Assembly: GCA_024275825.1 (NCBI GenBank)
Contig: JAJRYK010000020.1
Location: forward strand, 62,001-126,000
Length of the DNA stretch: 64,000 nt
Direction: 5' to 3'
Source of the DNA: Alphaproteobacteria bacterium
GTDB taxonomy: Bacteria > Pseudomonadota > Alphaproteobacteria > Micavibrionales > Micavibrionaceae
Shown: positions 33,921 to 41,098 of the stretch, one piece after another
How positions within the stretch are numbered: position 1 is the first letter of the stretch
Layout of the letters: every line of letters starts with the position of its first letter
Notes under the pieces: generated by a model
The model's database searches: none
Told to the model about the DNA's origin: nothing
The model's input: only the letters and a program-made list of their open reading frames with translations
Program-made: the position numbers and the translations under genes

Positions 33921-35030
33921 ATGAATAACGCAAAACTCATTTTATTAAGCTGTGGCGGCACTGGCGGACATATGACCCCGGCGCAAGCCTTGGGTCATGA
34001 TCTGCTCTCACGCGGGTTTCGGGTGGAGGTGATCACCGATAAGCGCGGTCTGAAATATGCCAGCATGTTTGAGGGCATGAAAATGCACGAGGTTAAGGCA
34101 GGCACGCTCGGCGCGGGTCTTCTTGGTAAGCTCAAAGGTGCGTTCGCTCTGGGCGCTGGTTTGTTGCAAGCAGGCGCGCTGATCAAATCCCTCAAGCCAG
34201 AGGTCGTGATCGGGTTTGGTGGATACCCGTCTGTGCCTGGTGTTTACGCCGCGCAGCGCCAGAAGATCAAAACGATCATTCATGAACAAAATGCAATCAT
34301 TGGCAAGGCTAATGGTTTTTTGGCGACGAAAGCTGATCGTATCGCCCTCTCGTTGCCTCTGATCGCTGGCCTTGATGAGGTGGACAGAGTGCGCTCTGTT
34401 CTTACTGGAAATCCGGTGCGCCCGGATATCGCTGCGCTCTATACCCAGCCCTATCCGAGTTTGGAGCAAGATGGCACAATGCGCATTCTCGTGATGGGCG
34501 GATCGCTCGGTGCGCGGGTGTTTAGCCAGGTGTTGCCAGAGGCTTTGATTAAGCTTTCGAGCGCCTATCGCAGCCGCCTGCACATCGTCCAGCAATGCCG
34601 CGAGGAAGATTTAGAGACCACGCGTAAGATCTACGGTGAGAACGGCATTAAGGCTGATCTTTCTATCTTTATCGATGATGTCGCGCAGGAATTAGAGCAT
34701 GCACATCTGGTCATTGGCCGTTCTGGTGCCAGCACGGTTGCTGAAGTCGCCACCGCTGGCCGCCCCGCGATTTTCGTGCCTTATCCGCATCACAAAGACA
34801 ATCAGCAAAAAGTAAATGCCGAGGCGCTGGCCGATTCTGGCGGCGCGTGGGTAATGACAGAGGCCGGTTTCACCGCTGAAGCCTTGCTTGTGCGCCTGGA
34901 GACGTTCTTGCAAAACCCACAAGTTTTGTTTAAAGCTGCTGAAAAGGCGCGCGCATGCGGTAAACCTGATGCCGCGCGCAAGCTAGGGAATTTGGTGACC
35001 GCGCTGGCCAGCGGATGGGATAACGAGTAA
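33921..35030 (+). CDS. murG: Lipid II synthase MurG
   Basis: A 369-residue GT28 glycosyltransferase adding GlcNAc to lipid I. N-terminal LLSCGGTGGHMTPAQAL, then VVIGFGGYPSVPGVYAAQ, HEQNAIIGKANGF, MGGSLGARVFSQVLPE and the UDP-GlcNAc site VIGRSGASTVAEVATAGRPAIFVPYPHHKDNQQ. The open frame begins at 33876, inside ftsW; ATG 33921 gives the family N-terminus with a weak GAGA upstream and is preferred. It is followed by a 212-base gap with a large inverted repeat before murC. Confidence 0.94.
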   Translation: MNNAKLILLSCGGTGGHMTPAQALGHDLLSRGFRVEVITDKRGLKYASMFEGMKMHEVKAGTLGAGLLGKLKGAFALGAGLLQAGALIKSLKPEVVIGFGGYPSVPGVYAAQRQKIKTIIHEQNAIIGKANGFLATKADRIALSLPLIAGLDEVDRVRSVLTGNPVRPDIAALYTQPYPSLEQDGTMRILVMGGSLGARVFSQVLPEALIKLSSAYRSRLHIVQQCREEDLETTRKIYGENGIKADLSIFIDDVAQELEHAHLVIGRSGASTVAEVATAGRPAIFVPYPHHKDNQQKVNAEALADSGGAWVMTEAGFTAEALLVRLETFLQNPQVLFKAAEKARACGKPDAARKLGNLVTALASGWDNE

Positions 35031-35032
35031 GT

Positions 35033-35220
35033 TTTTAAACGCAAAGTAAAACAAAGTTAGATAAAGTTTTGTTGAGACAGCAGTAGCGAAGTCGCAAGAA
35101 TAAAACCAGTTTTTAATGCAGGCTACTATAGAATTAACGGTAAAATATTTTATATATTTCTGTAGTTTTTATAGAGCGTAGAACGACTTTGTCTAACTTT
35201 GTTTTACTTTGCGTTTAAAA
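35033..35220. repeat. 188-bp element with 35-bp terminal inverted repeats
   Basis: Between murG and murC, 35 bases at 35033-35067 are repeated inverted at 35186-35220 with one mismatch. The ends start TTTTAAACGCAAAG. The 118-base interior is AT-rich and non-coding. The arms are made of AAAG-spaced words (GCAAAG, ACAAAG, ATAAAG), resembling the AACGCAAAGGGCACAAAG text at 50225. It looks like a MITE or large fold-back repeat. Transcripts from murG to murC would form a long hairpin here. No target-site duplication was identified. Confidence 0.7.
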
Positions 35221-35242
35221 AATAAAAAGGAATAGGCAAACA

Positions 35243-36703
35243 ATGAAATCAATGCCCACAGACATAGGCACCCTCCATTTCGTCGGGATTGGCGGGATTG
35301 GGATGAGTGGGATTGCGGAGATTTTGCATTCGCTGGGCTATTGCGTGCAGGGCTCTGACATGGCCAAAAGCGCAAATGTGGAGCGCCTGATCGAGAAGGG
35401 TATCCGCGTATCCATCGGTCATGAAGCTGATAATATCAAGAATGCGCAAGGGGGCTTGCCCGCCGCGATCGTTATATCCTCCGCCGTGTGTAATTCCAAT
35501 ATAGAGTTGCAGGCCGCGCGCAAGGCCAAAAGTCCCATCGTGCGCCGCGCTGAAATGCTGGCGGAGCTGATGCGCCTGAAATGGGCAATCGCCGTTGGCG
35601 GCACGCATGGCAAAACCACGACCACCTCGATGATTGGTGAAATGCTGGAGGCTGGCGGCTTTGACCCCACCGTCATTAATGGCGGGATCGTCAATGCCTA
35701 TGGCAGCAACACGCGCCTGGGCGCCAGCGAATATATGGTGGCCGAAGCTGATGAGAGCGACGGCACTTTCACCCGCCTGCCCGCCAGCGTCGCGGTTGTG
35801 ACCAATATGGATGCCGAGCATATGGAGCAATATGGCAGCTTCGATAATGTCCGTAAGGCCTATAAACGCTTCATTAAAAACCTGCCCTTCTATGGCTATG
35901 CCGTGCTGTGCATTGATCATCCAGAGGTGCAAGCCCTCGTCCCCACGGTTTCGGACCGGCGCGTTATTACCTATGGCTTTAACCCGCAGGCTGATGTGCA
36001 GGCGCTAAACGTAAAAAGCGGCGCAGGCGGCAGCAAGTTTGACGTGCGCTACGCCCCCTGGCTTTGCGAAAATGGTCAGGCATTAATCGTGCGCGATATT
36101 CACCTGCCGATGCCGGGCCGTCATAATGTACAAAACGCGCTGGTTGCTCTGGCAATCGCGCATGAGATGAAAACCCCCGTTGCGCTGATGAAAAAGGGGA
36201 TGGAGAATTTCTCCGGCGTGCGCCGCCGCTTCACCAATGTCGGCAGCGTTAATGATATCACCATCATCGATGATTACGCCCATCACCCGATTGAGATTGA
36301 AACCGTGCTAAAAGCCGCGCGCAGCACTGTTACCGAAACTGGCGGACGCGTGATTGCGGTGATGCAGCCCCATCGCTATTCCCGCCTTAATGATTTATTC
36401 GAAGAATTTTGCAAATGCTTCAACGATGCCGACAGCGTCATCATAACGGATGTCTACGAAGCCGGAGAACAACCCATAGACGGCGCGAGCAAGGCCGCCC
36501 TGGTCGCAGGCATTAAATCCCACGGCCACCGCGAAGTCATAGCCCTGCCCGCACGCAGTGATCTCGCCATGGCTCTGTCCAACATCACAAAAACCGGCGA
36601 CACCATCATCTGCATGGGCGCGGGCGATATTACAAGCTGGGCCTACGCCCTGCCCGCAGAGCTGGAAGAAATTTCGGCCAAGCGTGAGGGCCGGGTTGCT
36701 TAA
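35243..36703 (+). CDS. murC: UDP-MurNAc:L-alanine ligase
   Basis: A 486-residue Mur ligase adding L-Ala to UDP-MurNAc. FVGIGGIGMSGIAEILH (UDP-binding N-terminus), ATP loop VGGTHGKTTTTSMIGE, EADESDGTF and TNMDAEHMEQYGSFDNV, IIDDYAHHPIEI (MurC-specific) and MQPHRYSRL. Start ATG 35243 after AAAAAGGA. Length normal. The 212-base upstream gap holds a fold-back repeat, so murC may use its own promoter or depend on read-through from murG. Confidence 0.96.
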   Translation: MKSMPTDIGTLHFVGIGGIGMSGIAEILHSLGYCVQGSDMAKSANVERLIEKGIRVSIGHEADNIKNAQGGLPAAIVISSAVCNSNIELQAARKAKSPIVRRAEMLAELMRLKWAIAVGGTHGKTTTTSMIGEMLEAGGFDPTVINGGIVNAYGSNTRLGASEYMVAEADESDGTFTRLPASVAVVTNMDAEHMEQYGSFDNVRKAYKRFIKNLPFYGYAVLCIDHPEVQALVPTVSDRRVITYGFNPQADVQALNVKSGAGGSKFDVRYAPWLCENGQALIVRDIHLPMPGRHNVQNALVALAIAHEMKTPVALMKKGMENFSGVRRRFTNVGSVNDITIIDDYAHHPIEIETVLKAARSTVTETGGRVIAVMQPHRYSRLNDLFEEFCKCFNDADSVIITDVYEAGEQPIDGASKAALVAGIKSHGHREVIALPARSDLAMALSNITKTGDTIICMGAGDITSWAYALPAELEEISAKREGRVA

Positions 36704-36712
36704 TCAAATAGT

Positions 36713-36741
36713 TTGACAGATTTGTTTTTTGTATGTAAACA
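36713..36741 (+). promoter_or_regulatory. Candidate sigma-70 promoter of the TPR gene
   Basis: A perfect -35 TTGACA (36713-36718), 17 bases, then TAAACA (36736-36741). Transcription would start at about 36748-36750, at the first ATG of the TPR gene (36750/36753), so the message may be leaderless. The -10 box is weak. Confidence 0.4.
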
Positions 36742-36749
36742 ATCTTTCC

Positions 36750-37265
36750 ATGATGAATGTACATGAATTAGTAAAAAAAGCGCTCAAGCTCTATAATGAA
36801 GATGATTGTTCTGAAGAGGCTTTTAGGCTTGCACAGGAGGCTTATTGTTTAGATTGTGAAAGCACCTGTGCAAACAGCATCATGGGCAAATGTTTGTATG
36901 CTCGAGAGCAGTATCAAGAGGCAGAAAAGCATTGTCGTTTTTCTTATGAAAAAAAACCAAAATCAAAAGAAGTGTTGTTTAGCCTTGGTGTTTGTTTGCG
37001 TGAGCAAGGCAAATATAGTGAAGCTGAGATTTATTTAGAAAAAATGTGGTTGTTGGATGAAGAAAATCCTCGCTATTTAATGGAGTTAGCATTTCTATAT
37101 TTAGACTGGGGGGTTAATTTGCGCTTAGCCTTAGAGTTGGTTAACAGCGCTTTAAAAAAAGAGGTTGATATGGAGGGTAAGGCGTATCTTTTTGATATCA
37201 AGAGCGAGATAGAAGAAGAGCTGAAAACTTATGATATTGATGCACCTCGTCCAGAGTGTGGTTGA
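36750..37265 (+). CDS. Small tetratricopeptide-repeat protein
   Basis: About 171 residues with two or three TPR-like helical pairs (EEAFRLAQEAYCLDCEST; YQEAEKHCRFSYEKKPKS; KYSEAEIYLEKMWLLDEENP). No signal peptide or membrane segment. The frame is open from a TTG at 36729, but tandem ATGs at 36750 and 36753 are more likely starts; no clear ribosome site lies ahead, consistent with a leaderless transcript. It is noticeably more A+T-rich than the surrounding mur genes, with many AAA and TTA codons, which suggests recent acquisition. Function unknown; it lies between murC and murB, where no gene is usual. Confidence 0.7.
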   Translation: MMNVHELVKKALKLYNEDDCSEEAFRLAQEAYCLDCESTCANSIMGKCLYAREQYQEAEKHCRFSYEKKPKSKEVLFSLGVCLREQGKYSEAEIYLEKMWLLDEENPRYLMELAFLYLDWGVNLRLALELVNSALKKEVDMEGKAYLFDIKSEIEEELKTYDIDAPRPECG

Positions 37266-37396
37266 TTTTAAGTACGAGTCTTGACGAAAAAGGAATTTTT
37301 TCCTATTATTGTTTGTAAACGCGACCCTGTGATTATATGGATTTTTAAATAGGGGTGAGAAAAGTGGACTAACTGGGCCCACTTTGGGGTAAGGCA

Positions 37397-38506
37397 TTGA
37401 CTAAACAGCAAAAATATCAGGCCCACAGGGGCAAAAAAACCAGGCTAACTGGACCCACAAAGCTGGGCCCACTCGGCGCGGTTCGTGGCACATTGACCGA
37501 AAATGCACCGCTGGGCGCGCAGAGCTGGTTTCGCTGTGGCGGGGCGGCGGATTTGCTTTTTGAACCTGCTGATATTGATGATCTGGCGGCGTTTCTTTCT
37601 CATCACAATACTGCGCCCTCTCCCCTTGGGGGAGAGGGTTGGGGTGAGGGGGGTCCTGATGAGTGTGAGGGGGATAAAGATTCCAAGCATAGAGAAGCGC
37701 CCCCTCACCCTACCCCTCTCCCCGAGGGGAGGGGGGGCATTACTGTGCTCGGCGGCTTGGCCAATACCATCATTCGCGATGGTGGTGTGCGCGGCATTGT
37801 GGTGCAGCTCGGCAAGCCATTTGCAGCAGTTAGCGTGATGGATGAGCGCTATATTCACGCTGGGGCGGGCGCTCTCAATGGCACGGTGGCTGCGGCTGCG
37901 GCGAAGGCGGGTATTGGTGGGCTAGAGTTTCTATCCGGCATTCCGGGCACTGTCGGCGGCGCGCTGGCGATGAATGCGGGCGCGTATGGCACGGAGGTAA
38001 AAGATGTTCTGATTGGCGCTGAGGCGCTGAATAGTTCTGGCGAATCACAAAAATTCACAGTTGATGATCTAAATATGAGCTATCGTCACACGGATGTGCC
38101 CGATGGCACAGTTTTCATGGGCGCTATTTTTAAAGGCCAGTGTGAAGATAAAGTCGACGTAAAGGCTCGCCTGAAAGACATCAAGAAAAAGCGCAATGAC
38201 ACTCAGCCGATCAGCGAAAAAACTGGCGGCTCCACCTTCGCCAATCCATCCGCGATAGAGTTAGAGGCTGCGGGCTTGCCTGAAGGCACGCGGGCCTGGC
38301 AAGTGGTGGAAATGGTCGATGGTCGCGGCTTTTCAATAGGCGGCGCGCAGATGAGCGAGAAGCATTGCAATTTTATGATCAATACTGGTGATGCTACCGC
38401 GAATGACTTAGAAATGCTCGGCGATGAGCTCCGCACCCGCGCGCGTGCTAAATTTGGCTTAGATCTGCATTGGGAGATTAGGCGGATAGGAGAGAGAAAG
38501 GGTTAA
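37397..38506 (+). CDS. murB: UDP-N-acetylenolpyruvoylglucosamine reductase with an in-frame repeat insertion
   Basis: A 369-residue FAD enzyme reducing enolpyruvyl-UDP-GlcNAc to UDP-MurNAc. MurB landmarks: LTENAPLGAQSWFRCGGAADLLFEP, VLGGLANTIIRDGG, FLSGIPGTVGGALAMNAGAYG, SYRHTDVP, KTGGSTFANP, GRGFSIGGAQMSEKHCNF. Between AAFLSHH and ITVLGG, where relatives have a few residues, about 44 extra residues (rich in Pro, Gly and Glu) are encoded by two inverted G-rich repeats at 37616-37737. The likely start is TTG 37397; the upstream region and first codons share a 14-base near-duplicate (CTAACTGGGCCCAC). The insertion lies in a surface loop of the FAD domain, so the enzyme may still work. Confidence 0.9.
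   Translation: MTKQQKYQAHRGKKTRLTGPTKLGPLGAVRGTLTENAPLGAQSWFRCGGAADLLFEPADIDDLAAFLSHHNTAPSPLGGEGWGEGGPDECEGDKDSKHREAPPHPTPLPEGRGGITVLGGLANTIIRDGGVRGIVVQLGKPFAAVSVMDERYIHAGAGALNGTVAAAAAKAGIGGLEFLSGIPGTVGGALAMNAGAYGTEVKDVLIGAEALNSSGESQKFTVDDLNMSYRHTDVPDGTVFMGAIFKGQCEDKVDVKARLKDIKKKRNDTQPISEKTGGSTFANPSAIELEAAGLPEGTRAWQVVEMVDGRGFSIGGAQMSEKHCNFMINTGDATANDLEMLGDELRTRARAKFGLDLHWEIRRIGERKG
37616..37737. repeat. Inverted pair of G-rich palindromic repeats inside murB
   Basis: Unit 1 (37616-37653) has the head CCTCTCCCCTTGGGGGAGAGG and tail GTTGGGGTGAGGGG. Unit 2 (about 37698-37737) is the same design inverted (CCCCTCACCCTACCCCTCTCCCCGAGGGGAGG). They are separated by about 44 bases. The whole pair keeps the murB reading frame open and is translated. 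It matches the intergenic pair at 6421-6521. Unit 1 also fits a G-quadruplex pattern on the coding strand. Confidence 0.85.
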
Positions 38507-38510
38507 AAAC

Positions 38511-38589
38511 CGTCATCCCGGACTTGATCCGGGATCCATTGTGATTCAAATTTACGTCCTATAGATTTCGGCCTTCGCCGGAATGATGA
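38511..38589. repeat. GTCATCCCGGACTTGATCCGGGATCC-class intergenic repeat
   Basis: It begins with the widespread alphaproteobacterial palindrome CGTCATCCCGG-ACTTGAT-CCGGGATCC and ends about 50 bases later with TTTCGGCCTTCGCCGGAATGATGA. It fills the gap between the convergent murB and membrane MurF-like genes and probably ends transcription from both sides. Confidence 0.75.
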
Positions 38590-38595
38590 TTAGGG

Positions 38596-40230
38596 TTACA
38601 ATTTAGGAATGCGCTCATAAATATCGGGCAGGTCATTTTCGAGCAAGACGATATCACCAACACGCTTGAAATCGCTGAGGCGGTCGGCGGCATCAGCAAA
38701 GCTTTTGACCTCCACCAGCGTTTTTCCGGTTCCGGTCTCGTAGAAGCCATCGATAAAGGTCGGAATGCGATCCGGATTGACCACGATGGTGATATCACAG
38801 ATCTTTCCGGCATGTCGTCCGGCGGTGTGATGGGCCTTATCATGCGCCCCACCCAGCTCCACCATACCGGGCGTTATGAGAATTTTCCGACCGTTTTTAT
38901 TTTGTTTTTCGGTCAGTGTGTTGAGCAAATCCAAAGCCATCGCAAACCCGGTTGGGTTGGAATTATAAGCATCGTCAATAATCGTTGTACCATCAGCTTG
39001 TGGTTTGACTTCTAGGCGATGCGGAATTTGCGGAATGCTTTTGAGCGCTGTTTTGATGAATTCCGGATCAATACCAAGCTCGATCGCAGTGGCAAAGGCG
39101 AGCGCGATATTATGGCCGTGATGAAGGCCAAAAAGCGGCGCGCGAAGGCTGTAGAATTTCTCTTTCCAATTAATGTTCACTTCCAGCTCGTCGACGAGCT
39201 GTTCAACATCAAGGATCTCTAAATCATCTTTGGTCAGATAGTGCTCTTCTTTTGTCTTGTGAATTTGGGGATCAAAGCTTTCGCCGCAAACGGTGAAGAA
39301 ATGCGAGTTTGTATCGCGGATATGACGTGGATGATCATAGCGCAAAGTGCGTTCATGAACGATCACCTTGCCCTTGCGTGAGAGCACATCTTCGGCAAGC
39401 TCATACTTGGCTTGAGCGACATTCTCCATCGTGCCAAAGCGCTCGTAATGTGCATGACCGATGGCCGTGATAATGCCCATATTTGGCGGCGTAAGCGCGC
39501 AAAGCCGCGCAATCGATCCTGGTCCATATGCACCCATTTCAACCACGAAATAGCGGTGCGATTCGTTTAAATCTTCGCGGATCACGCGCGTGATTCCCAT
39601 CGGCGTATTGACGCTTCCGGGTGTGATCAAGGTCGCGCCTTGGGTTCTTAGAATGTGGCCGAGAATGTGTTTGACGGAGGTTTTGCCAAACGATCCGGTG
39701 ATGGCGATGATTTTGGGGTTGAGATCCTGGATTTTGTTTTTAGCTTCTTGCATAAAATCATTTTGGATTTTCTTTTCTGTCATGCTGAGCAGCATGTTGC
39801 TGAGCACGAGAATAAAGGGGATCAGCTGGACGCTGATAATCCAGCTCCACGGCATGAGGAATATGTTGGGAATGGCGAGTAGCGCGAGGATGATAATCGC
39901 CGGTGTTAATGTGCGTTTGACGCGGTTGGTCAAAGCGAGTTTTTTCTTGGCTTCCTTGCGCGGATCTTTTTCGAAATAGGCGATGAGCAGGAATGCGGCG
40001 AAGGTAGCAAAATTACTCGCGAGCGGTGGAACGATGAGGGATGCGCCGCCAATTATGATGAGCAGAAGGCTCATCCGCGTATCAAAAACCTTGTGCCGGA
40101 AGATCCAGGCGAGGAAGCGTCCATTATCGTATTCCTCTTGCTGGAAAGCGTGCATATAGGTGAGTAAGCGTTTGCTGGCGAAGGCCAGGTATGCGAGGAG
40201 AACAAATGCGGTGGTGATATGTTCGATCAT
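38596..40230 (-). CDS. Membrane-anchored MurF-like ligase
   Basis: 544 residues. The first about 150 contain four or five hydrophobic helices (about 5-24, 50-75, 76-88, 108-126, 127-150) in place of MurF domain 1. After that comes a full Mur ligase catalytic unit: GSFGKT loop at 179-184, NTPMGITRVI, VVEMGAYGPGSIARL, GHAHYERFG with Lys275 (AQAKYELAE) as the probable carbamylated Lys, and DDAYNSNP at 419-426, the MurF signature. It therefore keeps exactly the motifs missing from the protein at 29166-30431. It may add D-Ala-D-Ala at the membrane, or act on a lipid-linked or other substrate. It forms a two-gene reverse-strand unit with the hydrolase, four bases away. Confidence 0.82.
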   Translation of the reverse strand: MIEHITTAFVLLAYLAFASKRLLTYMHAFQQEEYDNGRFLAWIFRHKVFDTRMSLLLIIIGGASLIVPPLASNFATFAAFLLIAYFEKDPRKEAKKKLALTNRVKRTLTPAIIILALLAIPNIFLMPWSWIISVQLIPFILVLSNMLLSMTEKKIQNDFMQEAKNKIQDLNPKIIAITGSFGKTSVKHILGHILRTQGATLITPGSVNTPMGITRVIREDLNESHRYFVVEMGAYGPGSIARLCALTPPNMGIITAIGHAHYERFGTMENVAQAKYELAEDVLSRKGKVIVHERTLRYDHPRHIRDTNSHFFTVCGESFDPQIHKTKEEHYLTKDDLEILDVEQLVDELEVNINWKEKFYSLRAPLFGLHHGHNIALAFATAIELGIDPEFIKTALKSIPQIPHRLEVKPQADGTTIIDDAYNSNPTGFAMALDLLNTLTEKQNKNGRKILITPGMVELGGAHDKAHHTAGRHAGKICDITIVVNPDRIPTFIDGFYETGTGKTLVEVKSFADAADRLSDFKRVGDIVLLENDLPDIYERIPKL

Positions 40231-40234
40231 GCTT

Positions 40235-41005
40235 TTATGATGTTAATTGTTCAATAAATTTTTTCAAATGCGGCGTTACCTGATGTCTGGAGGCACCCAA
40301 AATAGTGTAATGGTCTAATCCCTCAAACTCAATAAAATCGGCATCTTTAATAAGTTTACTCAGTCGTTTGCCAATTTCCGGCGGCGTTTCAGTGTCTTTC
40401 GTGCCATAGGCGAGCTTTACAGGACAGGTAATTTGGCCAACGGTGTTTGTTAAATCCTCCGCGTTGACTTTGAGCATGATTGGGCGCATTGGGCCGGCAT
40501 TGCGGTAATCCGGGCTGCCGAATTTACTTTTGATCCAGTTTTCATTCAGGCCGAGCGGGACGAGTTTTTTGCAGGCTTTGAAAGTGTAAACTTTGGAATA
40601 GAGTGAAATATTTTCAAGGAGGCTCCGTTTCCGCCTTAAACCAGCGCCACCAATGAGGAAGAGGCCGGAGATGAGATCGGGATGGTTGATGGCCATTTGC
40701 AAACCAACACGGCAACCAAAGGAATGACCTACCCAAATGATTGTGTCTGTCTTTAGAGATTTTATAAACTCTGCCATCGCATCCGCGTAATCGGCCGTTG
40801 ACCAGGCAGCGTGCGGCACGGGCGAAGCGCCAAAGCCGGGAAAATCTATGGTGATATGGTGCGCGATGGATTGGAATGACTGGGTGAACGGCAGAAATGC
40901 GGCGTGGCTTTGTCCCCAACCATGCGCCCATAGAATAGTTGGGCCATCCGGGTTTCCAGATGCCCTGTAATGGATTTCGGTGCTGTCGCTTTTATAGATC
41001 TGCAA
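40235..41005 (-). CDS. Alpha/beta hydrolase paired with the membrane MurF-like ligase
   Basis: A 256-residue alpha/beta hydrolase without signal peptide. Oxyanion-hole region LWAHGWGQSHAAF, nucleophile elbow GHSFG (the Ser at about residue 94), an acid on a late strand (GTKDTETPPE) and catalytic His in LDHYTI. The fold fits carboxylesterase or thioesterase-like enzymes; the substrate is unknown. It lies four bases upstream of the MurF-like ligase gene on the same strand, so the pair is co-transcribed against the direction of the dcw cluster. A link to peptidoglycan or lipid-carrier chemistry is a guess from position. Confidence 0.75.
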   Translation of the reverse strand: MQIYKSDSTEIHYRASGNPDGPTILWAHGWGQSHAAFLPFTQSFQSIAHHITIDFPGFGASPVPHAAWSTADYADAMAEFIKSLKTDTIIWVGHSFGCRVGLQMAINHPDLISGLFLIGGAGLRRKRSLLENISLYSKVYTFKACKKLVPLGLNENWIKSKFGSPDYRNAGPMRPIMLKVNAEDLTNTVGQITCPVKLAYGTKDTETPPEIGKRLSKLIKDADFIEFEGLDHYTILGASRHQVTPHLKKFIEQLTS

Positions 41006-41098
41006 TGGGTCTTAATCTCTTTCTTTAGGCCTCTTTCACGATTGTGTGTTTCGTGATTAAATGGTTATTACTTTAATTTCTAGCGTATTTGAGCGGTT

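Noticed and set aside
37616-37737. CRISPR-like repeats
   Set aside because: Only two inverted units, no regular spacers, no cas genes.
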